Assembly: GCF_027580225.2 (NCBI RefSeq)
Contig: NC_073339.2
Location: forward strand, 41,894,501-41,958,500
Length of the DNA: 64,000 nt
Reading direction: 5' to 3'
Origin: Misgurnus anguillicaudatus
Taxonomy: Eukaryota > Chordata > Actinopteri > Cypriniformes > Cobitidae
Below, piece after piece: positions 47,405 through 59,682 of the stretch. A program made the translations under genes and the position numbers. Within the stretch, counting starts at the first letter, position 1. Every line of letters begins with the position of its first letter. The notes beneath the pieces were generated by a model. The model was not told where the DNA came from. It worked only from the letters and a program-made list of their open reading frames with translations, and ran no database searches.

Positions 47405-50082
47405 ATTATCCCAGACAGCTTTTTGGCTTTGGCAAGTAAATGCACTTACAGTAGGACATCTTTTTTACCACATACAGTAGCAAAGCTTTGGCAACCTACA
47501 CTCTATAAAAATCTTAAAAATATAAAAATCTTATATGATGCGCCTATGAACTCTTTAGGTGCAAAGATGTACTTTTTGAAAACGCAGCGTCCTGTTTTTA
47601 TTTTGTGTTTTAAATAAAACAGTGAAACAGTCTGTCTATTGTTTAGAGACATTCACATAATTATACACACGTGTGACCCTCTGTATTGTTGTCTATTGAC
47701 TATAATTGTTTCTTATAAATATGCATGAGCTTGTATTGCTTTGTACGAAATATTTGGATGCTTCATTGTAATCAAATATGGATGCAATTCAGGGCTATTT
47801 TGTCAGAGTAGGCAAGAGAGGTAGTGACTCATTTGTAAATAAGAAAATAATTGAATTTACAGAATTAAAACAATACAAATACTCTGAAATATGTGTAGGG
47901 TTTTTGTAATGTAACACTGGCCAACAACACCTGCATATGAAGTTGAGAGGGAGGCAGCGTCTGTTTTGTCACCCCGGAGCCCATGGTTCTCTTTAAAGTG
48001 TGGTGTGAATGTGAGGGGATGCAACCGAGAAACACGGGCGAAATAAAAGACTCGCATCACTGTGATTGGCTGTCAACACTGGCAGCAACAGCTGACTTCT
48101 AGCGGTTTCCTCAATTCAGAAGTCCATCGTTGTGATAAAAACAGTATGTGAAACAGAAACATACAAATATTGTCATAATATCAACACTTTACAAACAAAA
48201 GCACCTCCAGAAACAATTTCAAACAGGTGTCCTAGGCACCATAACAAATCTTTTGACATTATACTGAAAATACAGAGAGCACTACAATTCCCAGATAACA
48301 AAAGAGCAGACAGAAACCATTGAATCAATGTTAAAAATGGTTGATTTGTCAGTGATAAATGCATTGAATCAATAACACTTTTGCACCCTCTTTTAATGTT
48401 GAAAATTTTAACAAACCACCAAACAAACCACCGACTTTCAAAAAGTTAGTTCCTTTTTTACTGCTTGTATGTTTTTAGAAGAACACATGTCTAATGATAA
48501 AGAAATATATTGTTCAAAGTGAATTTGTGGTTTTGTTGCTTTCTTATGATGGGTGTCAAGCTGAAATAACATTAGGCTGTTCTATATGAAGAAGTCTTTT
48601 TTTGTTATACAGTTAATGTTCTGCTTTATGCGTTGTAACAAGCACAAAAAAATCTGATAAACGTAGACCTCATCAATGCATGCTGCCAATCATCAAAATA
48701 ATTCAGATAAACTGACAACTGCAATGCATGCTGGGAGTCCTGGATGAGTTTAGTACTATGTTGATACCCAGCATGCACTGCAGCATGAAGCTTACTTTTA
48801 TCATTGTTGAGGTAAATAAATTATTTGAGTATATTTTATAATTCATAAGAATATAACAACCATAACACTGCATGTATCTAACGCTGCAGTATCACACGTT
48901 ATTTACACATCATTAACACAACTCACTCTTATTTTAGTAAACCCACAATGGTTAGGTCCCCTGATCCCATTCAATCTTCTTCTTCTCTTTCAACCACAGA
49001 TGTACAACGACGGCCAAAGAAAACTTAAAGCACAAGAGTAAAGGGTCCAACTAAAGCGAACACTGATCACCATAATGGTTGTTTTAACATTAATGGAGGG
49101 TATAAACGTGATATTGACAAACAACAGTTTTTATAATTTATTCAATTGTTGCTTGCTATCTGGGTACTAATTTTAATAGAAATAAAATCAGAAGTTGTAG
49201 GTGTAGAAATTAAAAAACAAAATATGAAAAAACAAAACAAAACCATTTACTGGCTGCCTTCACCATTTTAACTTTTAGAGCTTAGCTCTGCTTGACCAAA
49301 CAAGACAGAGAGATAAAGACACCTTGACCTTGGTGATCTCTTTAGCTTCATCAGCAAGTCTATCTGTGTGTGTGTTTCTGTATGTAAATTTGTTGTTCAA
49401 TGCAGGAAGTTACCTTTCTGCCTGTGTGTTTGGATGAATGGTTTTTTCAAATGAAATGTTTCGAAGTTGCTTAATGGCCAGATGGCATAAAGCAAATGAG
49501 TTGGAGTACGAACTGAGTTTGCATACTTCTGAAGCTTCTCTGAATAATTAATGAGATGCAAATGTAACGGACGTGGATTGTGGACCAGTGAGATGCGTAT
49601 TATATGGAAGCGTGCAGATGTTGTAAACCAGCATGTCATCAAAGTAATTCAATTCCCTCGTGTAAATGAACAAACAAAGAGATCAAGAGAGATTCAAAGT
49701 GTTCTCTCTCTCTCTCTCTCCCTCTCTGTCTCTCTCTCCTTCCATCTCACTTGCCTCACTCACTTTACATCACATTCTTGATAAGAATGTACTAGTTATT
49801 GCCAGTCAGAAGTACAGGAGGAGGGCTTTTCCATTAGATAGCAGTTTATTGGACAAAATGAGTAAGCGCAGGGTGAGTCATCAATATTTTTGGTTTGTAT
49901 AGAAAAGATGGTCATCAGTCTTGTTAATTGTTTTCTTTCTAAAGATATCATAGCACTGTTAAATTTGATAAAATCTCTTAACATATTGGCCAACCTTAAT
50001 GCACATTTTAATTGTATTAAATACACCACACTTTTTAACCTAAATTCATTGGTTAAAAAATACTTTTTTTACTAAAATTGAC
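47405..50082. other. no gene recognised; CT microsatellite
   Basis: A CT-rich simple repeat lies at 49704-49740. Near 48680-48780 gcatgctg motifs are inverted over a short span. No exon or RNA gene supported. Confidence 0.4.
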
Positions 50083-50345
50083 TTAAACTTGACTAAAACC
50101 TTTTTGCGTTTTCGTTGACTAAAACTTGACTAAAACCTTTTTGCGTTTTCGTCGACTAAAACTTGACTAAAACTATAAATTTTACAAGTGACTAAAATGT
50201 GACTAAAACATTAAAACAATAAAACAATAAATTTTGAAATAAAAAATAAAAAAATAATAATAAAAAAATAATAAAATTGTGACTAAAACAATAAAGCATT
50301 TTCGTCCAAAAGACTAAGACTAAAACAAAAACTAAAAGGGCTGCC
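50083..50345. repeat. tandem gactaaaact-type repeat
   Basis: A unit of about 40 bp with ttgactaaaacctttttgcg recurs, then degenerates into gactaaaac copies. The inverse tttagttttagtc pattern appears at 57840-57970. Confidence 0.6.
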
Positions 50346-50766
50346 AAAAACAACACTGCAACTGAAGTGTGTCTGATGTGTTTTCTTATACATTTCGACT
50401 AATCATCACTTTACTCAGTAACTGAAATGCCTTATTTTTACAAATTTCACTTCAGTGGTATTTTACAAATTTGACGGTCTTTTGCTGCAAAACCCACTAA
50501 GTGCTTTTTTGGCAAAATCCACTTCTTTGGAGAAGACAGTTGCAAAATAACTAAAGCTAGAAACATCGCAAATGATGAAAGTCAGAATTTAAAAATAAAG
50601 AAACTGGACCACACATTAGGAGGCGCTGTGATCCATGTGACTGCTTCATTTGGGTTGTATTCAGGTAGTCCCAAGATTGATTGTTATAAGAAATCGATGT
50701 GGTGTCGACCGGGTTCTGCCAAAAAAGTGGTGTTTCTGAATGGCCTAAGGTTGGGATTAAATGGAA
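50346..50766. other. no feature recognised
   Basis: Non-coding spacer. Confidence 0.35.
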
Positions 50767-51070
50767 AGTTCCCCCCCCAAAAAAAATTCTGTCATCATTT
50801 ACTCACTCTTATGTTGTTGTATGTAATTAAGATATTTAAATTGAAGATATTTTGAGGAATTTTTGAAACCAAACCAATCATGAGCCCCATTCACTTCCAT
50901 ATTAGGAAAAATAATACTCATGGAGATGAATGAGGCTCAGTTTGGCTACAATATTTCTCAAAATATCTTCATTTGTGTTATGAGAACAAAGGAATTTATC
51001 CAGGTTTGTAACAACATGAGAGTGAGTAAATGATAGAATTTTCATTTTTTAATGAACTATCCCTTTAAGC
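50767..51070. mobile_element. fold-back MITE of the tcatcatttactcac family
   Basis: attctgtcatcatttactca on the left pairs with tgagtaaatgatagaatttt on the right around a cacttccat centre. The right end is gaactatccctttaag. Parts recur at 34140-34320 and 43930-44160. Confidence 0.7.
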
Positions 51071-52312
51071 AGATTTGAAGTGAAGGTATTTGATAAAGTA
51101 TAATATATGAGCATTCGGATCTCATTTTTGAGGTGGCATTTAGCTGCTTTTGCATCTGAGCTTCTCGATTACAATCCATCATTTTGTCTAAGCTGTTGCT
51201 TTTGATCCATCTCCAAATACAGAATTGTTGGTTTTAAGCTTGACATTGCATCTCATTTTGAATGTTTACTCGTGTGGTGGTAACTGATCCCTCTCTGAAA
51301 AGCATGGCAAATGCCTGAAGGGCATTTCCAGGATCTGCACGAGTGCATGTGTGTGTGTGCCATGGTTTAAATTCGAGAGGGATTGGGAACATTTGTAATT
51401 ACCTCGTCCAACATACTTTAAAACCATTCATTGCAGTCCCAGCTGTATTACATTGCATAGCCTATATTCTGCCATACACTATAATTTAGAGGCACACTTC
51501 ACTTTTAACAGGCATACACGTGTAAAGAATAGCTCTGTGGCTGAATATAAACAAATCAATGGTATTCTTTGAATGGCGGTTTTTTACACTCTGAATCCCT
51601 AATTTTTGCTGAAAATATACACACAGTTGAGCAGTTTTTTAGCCCAGTTTCCCCACGTCTAACATCCTCATTTTTTCAGAATGAATAATGAGGTGAAAGT
51701 GGTTGCCCTCAAGGAGAAAGAGTGAGAGAGAGAAAGCAAGTTTGTCCTTTAAAAGCGGACAGAGTACCCTATAAAGGACACTGAGATATCCACTACACAG
51801 ATGAATACACTGAAGGAGCTGCTCCCATCAGGATGTCATGGTAACCTGGATAAATGATGAAAAGGTTTCTGTTATCTTGGTTCATTATGGTCTAGAGTGG
51901 TTTAGTATTGTGGTTGTATTAACATTAAATTAGCATGCTAAATATCGCAAGTAATGAGAGCATTTTGGCAACAATTGTTGCGTTTCAAATTACTTGTACA
52001 AATTAAAACAACTCACTTAAATGCTTTGTGGTTTCAACCCATGGTTGGATTAAAAATGAACAAAACCAACAGTTGGGTTTAAATGAAGCTTGGCTGTTTC
52101 AAATACGAAATATGGATATTTTCTAGGTTAATTTAAACCAATGATTGGGCTTAATATTTTACCCACACATAATGATAAACAGTTTTTTCTGTCAAATGCG
52201 TACATGAAAATCGTATTGCTTTATTTCTAAAAGTGACAATATTTATTACAAGAACACAGGAAGAAAAACACCATATACCATAACAATTTAAATGTATCAA
52301 CAATACACAGTA
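51071..52312. other. no gene recognised
   Basis: 51100-51420 and 51650-51880 look repeat-free and could be regulatory. A ttgggtt/aaccc repeat fragment lies at 52035-52160. Confidence 0.35.
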
Positions 52313-52596
52313 TTAAAGCAACACTATGTAGTTTTTTTACCTTTAAATAATGTCTCTAAAATTATTTCAGTGATAGAACAACTTTTAACTGGACAAATTG
52401 TACTGTTGCTGCAACCTGTGCAGCCTCCTAGCTGCTATAAGCACACTCTGAAAGTGGCGGTGGAGGGTAGGAAACACAGCCCCGCCCCTCCCCCGGCCTG
52501 CAGAAGAGTGTCTAATACCAGGCACTGTTGAACTTTTCAACCACATGGGGGAGCTGTAAGTCATTTTTACATGGAAACTACATAGTGTTGCTTTAA
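52313..52596. mobile_element. TTAA-flanked element, AAAGCAACACTATGTAGTTT termini, uninterrupted copy
   Basis: TTAA at 52313-52316 and 52593-52596 with perfect inverted ends. It is the uninterrupted counterpart of 40549-41626 in reverse orientation, and its cgccactttcagagtgtgc-type interior is shared. Confidence 0.8.
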
Positions 52597-53110
52597 AGAA
52601 ATATTCCATTTTCCATTTAAGAAATTTTTGAGGAAAACATTGCAGGATTTTTCTCATTTTAATGGACTTTAATAGACACCAATAATTAACACTTAACTCA
52701 ACACGTAACAGTTTTTTTCAACGGAGTTTTAAAGGACTATAAACAATCCCAAACGAGGCATACGGGTCTTATCTAGCAAAACGATTGTCATTTTTGACAA
52801 TAAAAATAACAAATAGACACTCTTAAAGCATAACTTCTCGTCTAGATCCGGTCCAGCGCAACCTAATGTAAATGCATAGTGACGTTGGGAGGTCACGTGT
52901 TATAAAACGCACATTTGCGGACCATTGTAAACAATAAACTGACACAAAGACATTAATTAGTATCAGTTGACATACAACAACATAGGAACGGTCCTCTTTT
53001 AACACATTTGTAAACACTGGGGCGGAGTCATGACGTATTGCGTGGGGTCACGCTGGCGCATCACGACCGGATCTAGACGAGAAGTTGTGCTTTAAAAGTG
53101 TATATTTGTT
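52597..53110. mobile_element. truncated copy of the 34947 fold-back family
   Basis: Shares gcaggatttttctcatttta, gggtcttatctagc and the actggggc...gacgagaagttgtg segment with 34947-35801, but lacks the right terminus. It abuts the previous element. Confidence 0.6.
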
Positions 53111-55150
53111 ATGGTGATAAGTGTTTGCTTTAGTTGACCCCTTGTTTCTATTGTTTTAATGTTACGTTTACTTTGGCTGTTTATCTAAATAAGTTAATGG
53201 GTTTATCTTAATAAGATAAATTGTGATAAGTTGTGTTATTGATATGTAAATATTGTGCAATACTTCAATGTTCAATTGCAGCAGTGTAGTGGCTGTTATA
53301 GTCTTATGAATTATAAAAATACACTCAGAAAAGGTTTCTTTACTGAATCGATCTCTGACATCATGAATAATTGTATAAACCTCAACAATGGTGACAACCA
53401 ACAGAAGTAATGCTTAATGTGTATCAACATAGTACTTATCTATGACTTCCAGCATACATTGGATTTTTATCTAAATTAGTTTGATGATTGTCTCCATTGT
53501 TGAGGTTTGTAGAATGAGTGATAATGTCTACGTTTGTCAGCATTTGTTCTGCTTTGTCACATATTTATAAGATATTTAGAAGAGTTACAAAAGGATCAAC
53601 TTAATCTAGAACAGCATGATGTTATTTCAGCTTGCTATCTGGGATGTTTATTTGCTAATATTGCAGCAGGTAAAAATGACTCTGGAGAATCTCAAGAGAG
53701 GCCTATATCTATCTCAGACAGCATAATACTAATGTGTGAACAACAGCATCACGATGTCTATACTGCACCTGCTGAGACTGCTGATGTTTAGACAATGTTC
53801 TTTCTTCTCTGATGTACATGCCAGAAATAGCCTGCATGTTCTCTAGGTTGAAGTATGAACTGGATGTCACCAAACAATCAGTAACACCACATGCAAAAAA
53901 TGTGCTTGCATATACACTAACTGCATTATGTAGATAGAGACAATTATTTTTAAGTGCTTAGTTATCCTGTAAACGATGTACAAAAAACAAAGAAATGCTT
54001 TATGTATCTGCTCAGATAAATGCTTTCAATTACGGCTATATTTTTAGCAACTTGGCAGCATATTAAAGCACAAAAGCAGCAAAAAGTTGTGCAATGTGTT
54101 TTGTAAAGTGTAAAGTCAGGAAAATGTTAAACACGCATACAAAATATGTGTGCTCCAGATTGTGTATGTACAAACACGCTTGTGATTGTGAGACAGAGAG
54201 AGAGAAAGCACCAATAACTCGCAGCACGTCAATCTAAACCTTAGTCCATATAACTAATTTTTTATATATAAAGGCCTATATATGTATGTGTGTATATGTA
54301 TTTATATGAATATATGTATAGACAGACACAAAATAATTTGGTTAAATTCAGAGACCTTTGACACCTTATTAATCATTCTCAGTTGGTTTTACTTCAGGAC
54401 CCAGATCTGTTGAATTCAGCTATTTTACTCAGTGACAGATCCATTTAAGCCAAAACTGAACGCACTGCTTTGACATCAAAAAACAAAACGGGACACAGAC
54501 AGGGCCATTTATATTGCTTTTTTTCGAACTGCACAATTATATGGTTAGATAGATTTTATTATTTGCAGTCAGCATAATTTTTCCCCATCTGTCCAAGACT
54601 CTTTTGGAACGGACCTGTGATGCACTTTTGGGTAATGACCCATTAGCCATCATTTATAACTACTGTGATAAACAACACTATATTTATCCAAATTTCAGAG
54701 CCATGAGGGGACCTAATATTATATTCTTGTTTTACTGATTTTGAAATGGGCTATTAAAAGAGAGGCCAATGCTCGCCCCCCACTCCCTCATGCAGCAGAA
54801 GTTAATGATTAACTTCCACCCACTAACTAAGATCTACTCAGATGACAACAATAAAACACATCAGCTAAATGTTAAAATCCATGCTATGTCATTACAGAGA
54901 GTTGTTTCTAAACACATTATAAATGTTAGAAATGTATTGCTGAAACATGTTAAAAAGACTGTGAACTGTGTAGAACTAAATTGTGTAGTTAATCACTGTT
55001 AAACAGTTTTTAACATTTTTGTGTATAGGATTATTTGGGCGGTGCTAAATCGGTGGCTCGATGATGAACTGGATGGCCCTGCCCCTAACACAATCACAAC
55101 GCGAGCATCCATTCAGCTTGTAGCAGTATTCAGTATTAAAAATTATTGTA
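53111..55150. other. no gene recognised
   Basis: An 85-codon open frame at 53534-53791 has no recognisable family. Microsatellite-like tatatatgta near 54270-54320. 55150-55262 corresponds to the 3' flank of the UGT duplication unit (gatcctgactgg-type sequence shared with about 62070-62209). Confidence 0.4.
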
Positions 55151-55262
55151 TTTTATCCAAATGGAAAATTATCCTGACTGGTAAAAATCACTAAAGACCA
55201 ATTTGAAATAAACAGTGAAACATTCAATATGTTTAAGTAAAAGACATAGTAAATTTTAAAAA

Positions 55263-56852
55263 TCATTCCAGTTTGTTTTTTCTCCTACATATTCTGCAGC
55301 ATAAATATCTGATAAGCACATATGTGGTCAGCATTATGAGTGACACAGCAGAAAACAGGAACAGCATGACGTCAACGGAGTGATACGAGTACCAAGGCAT
55401 TTTGTACGACTCTGTGCGTAAATGAGCGGCACTTTTGTGCCTCATGACAAACTCAATCCAGAAGATGGCGCTGTCGAGAGGTTTCACTGGAACATCTCGG
55501 TGAAGTCTCGAGAGCCTCTGCATGTTCTCCCGATAACTGGGATTATAAAGAACCTCCTTGACAGTTTCTAGGAAGGAGTCCTTATCCACTGTGGCAAAGT
55601 CTACGGTCTTGGCTACACCCTTCACTCTCATCTTTGAAAGATTATCAGGCTGGTCAAAGATGAGTCCAAATCCAATGATTGGTACCCCATGGTAGATGGC
55701 TTCTTGGATTCCATTGGTTCCACCATGAGCAACAAAGGCTCTGGTCTTAGGATGACCCAGAAGATCATTCTGCGGTATCCAGTCCATTTTTAAGGTGTTG
55801 TTTCCCAGTGCAGATGGTCTCCTTCCTTTGTACCTCCAGATGATCTTCTGTGGAAGTTCAGCAAAAGCTTCAGCAATGGCCTCTGCCACATCATCAGGAA
55901 GCTGACCAAAGAATGTTCCCAGAGACATGACGATGACACCGTGATCACCAGAGCTCTGCACAAAGTCCTCGAGATCTTGTGGAAGAGGCTTTGATGGTTT
56001 ACACTGAAAGCCACCCATGTAAACGATGTTTGGCATAGTGGGCCGTGGAAATTCAAAAATAAAATCAACCCTGTGGAGCCACAGATCAACACCTTGAATT
56101 AAGGTTAAATAGGATGTTCCTGGCCCAATGAAGCGTTCGCTAACTTCGTTATAATATGGAGCGATTGTCAGGGCTACCTGTATTTCAGTGATGATGTACA
56201 TTAAAACATTCTTCACTCTTTCAAAGAAACTCATGTGGTCTGATAGCTCCATCAGTGGCATAGGTACATAAGAAAGAGGTGAAGGGGCTATTGCAAAATG
56301 AGCCTCACTGAACAAGGTCCACCGGACATTGCAGACCATGGGCAGTCTAAGATAATGACCCAAAATTACACCTGCAAACTTGGCTGGATCCGTAAGCATC
56401 AAATCATATTTGCTCTCTTTTAGGGACTGTATTAGCTGCTGGTCTTCAAACATCTTGACTATTAGATCACTTTCTACTACAGACATCTGTAAAATAGCTT
56501 GCAACATCTCCATCTTCAGTCTTAGGCGAGTCCAAGTGGAGCCGTCCCTTAAAATGTTTAGCATATTTGACGTAAACCCCTGCAGGAATTCTTCACTAAG
56601 TCCTCCTGCAGTCTTCATAGTGATGGATGTGTAGAGAGGTGAAGATTCTTTGATGTACCAGCTGTCTGACATCCGGATGACTGTGATATTGTGACCTTTG
56701 GCGTGAAGAGCCTCAATCAAGAGTTTCATGTTGACCCAATGACTGCCATCTACAGGAAAGACAAGAACATTCCCGCTCTGAACAACCGGGACAGTCATCG
56801 CCAGGAGGGTTAAGAAAACTGGACCAAACATCAGATAAACCTTTCCGTTCAT
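55263..56852 (-). CDS. UDP-glucuronosyltransferase, fish UGT5-like, copy 1
   Basis: A 529-residue type I ER membrane enzyme that moves a sugar, normally glucuronic acid, from a UDP-sugar to hydroxyl, carboxyl or amine groups of lipophilic compounds. Residues 1-26 form a signal peptide ending VQS. Catalytic His38 lies in GSHW and the partner Asp150 in SKYD. The UGT signature spans about 357-400, with HGGTN (376-380) and the sugar-contacting DQ (400-401). A membrane helix lies at about 493-516, and the short basic tail ends K-N-K-L-E, a KxKxx ER-retention signal. N-glycosylation sequons occur at 55, 351 and 404. The length is normal for the family. The ATG lies five bases inside a splice acceptor, so the coding region is one exon behind a non-coding exon, as in fish UGT5 genes. 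All key residues are intact. UGT is certain, UGT5 likely, the exact orthologue unknown. The homologous neighbour is 62210-63799. Confidence 0.93.
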   Translation of the reverse strand: MNGKVYLMFGPVFLTLLAMTVPVVQSGNVLVFPVDGSHWVNMKLLIEALHAKGHNITVIRMSDSWYIKESSPLYTSITMKTAGGLSEEFLQGFTSNMLNILRDGSTWTRLRLKMEMLQAILQMSVVESDLIVKMFEDQQLIQSLKESKYDLMLTDPAKFAGVILGHYLRLPMVCNVRWTLFSEAHFAIAPSPLSYVPMPLMELSDHMSFFERVKNVLMYIITEIQVALTIAPYYNEVSERFIGPGTSYLTLIQGVDLWLHRVDFIFEFPRPTMPNIVYMGGFQCKPSKPLPQDLEDFVQSSGDHGVIVMSLGTFFGQLPDDVAEAIAEAFAELPQKIIWRYKGRRPSALGNNTLKMDWIPQNDLLGHPKTRAFVAHGGTNGIQEAIYHGVPIIGFGLIFDQPDNLSKMRVKGVAKTVDFATVDKDSFLETVKEVLYNPSYRENMQRLSRLHRDVPVKPLDSAIFWIEFVMRHKSAAHLRTESYKMPWYSYHSVDVMLFLFSAVSLIMLTTYVLIRYLCCRICRRKNKLE

Positions 56853-56859
56853 TGTACCT
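56853..56859 (-). other. splice acceptor upstream of UGT copy 1
   Basis: Minus strand ctgctttgttacag|gtacaATG has a pyrimidine-rich tract before AG. The same arrangement stands before copy 2 (63800-63806). It implies an untranslated first exon further upstream. Confidence 0.6.
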
Positions 56860-57500
56860 GTAACAAAGCAGAAGACGAGGAATTATGTACTGGGGCATCA
56901 AAGATTGCAAATACTACCAGAACACTTTAGCAGGGGTGAGTCTAACGGGGGGCACATCCTGGGTACAGCCACCCTAAAATGTGATTGCTTCCCCCACTGT
57001 TTCCCCACTCCAGTACAGTCAATTGACAACTCCTACTGTATCTGCCATTAAATCAGAACGCTATCAGTTACTTTGCAAATAGCAACCTTCAGTACAAACT
57101 TAAATTGTTGAAAATAAAAAATACAGTTTGAATAGTATAAAATTAAATTAAATCAAATTAAAATAATATAAATTTGCAACATAATGCAACAGCAGCGGGA
57201 CAAAAGTTACAAGTGTTACTTTAGTCCGAGAGGAACTCCTGACATTTAAACCCAAAAAACTTTTATTTTAAAAAACTCTTGAGAAGGCAAACTTCAGGAT
57301 ATGTTACAGCACTAAATAACCTGTTGATTGAATAGTATTTTAACACATGAAACTAGAAACATAACGAGTTACAAGAATTTTTTTTCCACTTTAGGAATTT
57401 ACTTAACATGGTTGAAAACATCTTTATGGATCTACACGCCAAAACATTGACAAAAAATATAAGATTTGTCAGCTCTGTCTGCAGATGTAATCTGTGCTCA
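56860..57500. other. 5' flank or intron of UGT copy 1
   Basis: The first 100 bp align with the flank of copy 2 (ggggtgagtctaac in both), so the duplication unit extends past the coding exon. No other feature. Confidence 0.5.
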
Positions 57501-58021
57501 GAGAAAATCAGAGGTGTAAAGAGTAGCTGAAAGCCATACTTGAGTAAAAGTACAAATTCCTTACTGTAAAAATTACTCCACTACAAGTTACAAGTCACCA
57601 ATTTAAATACGACTTGAGTAAAAGTATTAAAGTAACCCAATTTAAAAGTACTCAAGTATTTTTACTCGTACTGAATATTGGCTCAAAGATGCACTAGTCA
57701 TCAACACAAAGAGACATTGTAGGTCAGTGAAAACTAAGAAAGTTTATTTATGAGGTTTTATTTCCTAATATAGAAAAGAAATCAAACACCTCAAAATTTT
57801 GACCTGGCAGAACAAACACAGATTAAACATAGTCATAGTCTTTTGATTAAAATTTAATTTAGTTTTAGTCATATTTTTGTCATCTGAATTGATTTAGTTT
57901 TAGTCTAATTTTATTCAACATTACATTTTATTTAAACCCATTTAATTTTAGTCTAGTGTCATTGTGTATTTGAATGTGCCATGCTGAAAAATATATAGCT
58001 TAACTTTGTGATATAAATATA

Positions 58022-58640
58022 TGGTAACACTTTACAATAAGGTTCATTAGTTAACATTAGTTAGCTACATTAGTTAACATTAACTAAAAATGAACTGCAC
58101 TTAGCATTTATTAATCTTTGTTAATTTTAATTTCAACAATTACTTATGTAAGGAATAATTGACGAGGGGCCATTGAATTATAAGAAAATAATGCACACCA
58201 AGGTGGTAATGCGGCACGACGCGAAGCGGAGTGCCGTTACACCGCAGGTGTGCATTATTTTCAAATAATTCAAAGGACCGGAGTCAATTATTCCGCTTAT
58301 ACCACGGTTACCACAAACATTGCTTTGGTGCCTATTTTTAAGACATTTGAAAAGTTAGGTGTGCGGTTTACAGAAAAATAATCAACACCCATAGAACACT
58401 TCTCAGCCAATCAGAATGCAGCATTCAACAGACCCGTGGTATAAACTTCATTAAAATCTTGTTAACATTAGTTAATGCACTCTGATCTAACATGAACAAA
58501 CAATTAAAGCTTACATTTTTATTAACTAACATTAACAAAGATGAATAAATAATGTAACAAATGTATTGCTCATGGTTTGTTTAAGTTAGTTAATACATTA
58601 ACTACTCTTAACTAATGAACCTTATTGTAAAGTGTTACCA
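58022..58640. mobile_element. fold-back MITE, TGGTAACACTTTACAATAAG termini
   Basis: Left tggtaacactttacaataag and right cttattgtaaagtgttacca are perfect inverted repeats, and the gttcattagttaacatta arms pair further in. Nested in the Tol2-like element and itself interrupted at about 58150-58450. Confidence 0.75.
58150..58450. mobile_element. insert with strong central hairpin inside the MITE
   Basis: aaaataatgcacacc ... ggtgtgcattatttt (58186-58262) forms a near-perfect stem around a CG-rich loop (cgacgcgaagcg). Another repeat, with ataccacggttaccac, follows. Exact limits are uncertain. Confidence 0.45.
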
Positions 58641-59682
58641 AATATTCTTATAGGCCTAAAGATATAAAAAGATATAATTTTAATATTTAAAAAATTCCAG
58701 TAAACTAAAATTACACTAACAGAAATATGATCATGCATATTAAAAACAGGAAGTTGTTCATTCGAAAGATTAATTGAAAACACATGTAGTGTGTAACACC
58801 ACTATCTCACATTAAGTGCACATTTAGTCATGCATCCCTCTTTACAGTAAATACATTACAGCATACTTGGTTAAATTTGAGGACAGTGAAATTGTACACT
58901 TGTTATCAATCTTATAATGTACCTAAGTTCCTTGAGCAATCAGTACAGGACATCGCTGGTTTATTTTGGCTTATATAGTAAGTTATATCAAGTTATGTAA
59001 CTTACCAGCTTAGGTTAGCTGATAAAGTAGCATCAGAGTATATAAAACATTTGTGCTCGCCTTTGAGTTGCGGGATGACCCTCCTGCGATCGCGCTTCAC
59101 TTTTGTTTGATTGTAGCATCACAAGTTTAACAAAGGGTCCCTTGACAGAAGCAAATGTGATATGCATCCATATGTTTGCTCTTTATCTCGCCTCTCAGAT
59201 AAGACGCTAACTTTTCTCTACAGTTTATGACATACGCAGCACGCAGATGTCCCGCTACGGTGGCTCAACGCAAGCCATTCATTGTTTGACATCAAAATAC
59301 CGCGAGACCAGACTTCTCCATATGCATTTGATTCGCTCTCGCAGTACTTTGATTTCATACGATTGCCCTGCGTAGCGCCAATGAAGTCCCTCAGTTGTGT
59401 GTGTCCATCTAACCTCGCGACCACAGATTCTATCCATCATCACCCTCTGACACTTTCGTCTCGTTTTTATTTGACGAATAAACAATGTAGCGAGTAACGT
59501 TAAGTGTCATTTCAAATGTAGTGGAGTAAAGAGTACAAATACCCAATCAAAAATGTAATTGAGTAGAGAGTAAAAGTTGCTTATATTTTTGATACTCAGT
59601 ACAAGTACAAAGTAGCCCAAAAAATACTTAAGTACAGTAACGAAGTACATTTACTCGAGTACTTTACACCTCTGGAGAAAAT

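Larger units (their letters stand above)
57509..59674. mobile_element. Tol2-like hAT element with perfect 8-bp duplication
   Basis: GAGAAAAT lies at 57501-57508 and 59675-59682. Termini CAGAGGTGTAAAG and CTTTACACCTCTG are inverted and agree with the ends I recall for the fish hAT element Tol2 and relatives. Subterminal regions carry many agtaaaagta / tactcaagta motifs. I see no transposase, so it is non-autonomous. Internal insertions lie at 58022-58640. A CpG-richer block at 59040-59470 is unexplained. Confidence 0.75.

Noticed and set aside
53534..53791. 85-codon plus-strand frame as a small gene
   Set aside because: No family resemblance, no visible splice or promoter context, and length expected by chance in 64 kb of six-frame sequence.
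56380..56634. Plus-strand frame antisense to UGT copy 1, with an equivalent at 63327-63581
   Set aside because: It is a shadow of the conserved UGT coding sequence in the opposite strand; its presence in both copies follows from the duplication.
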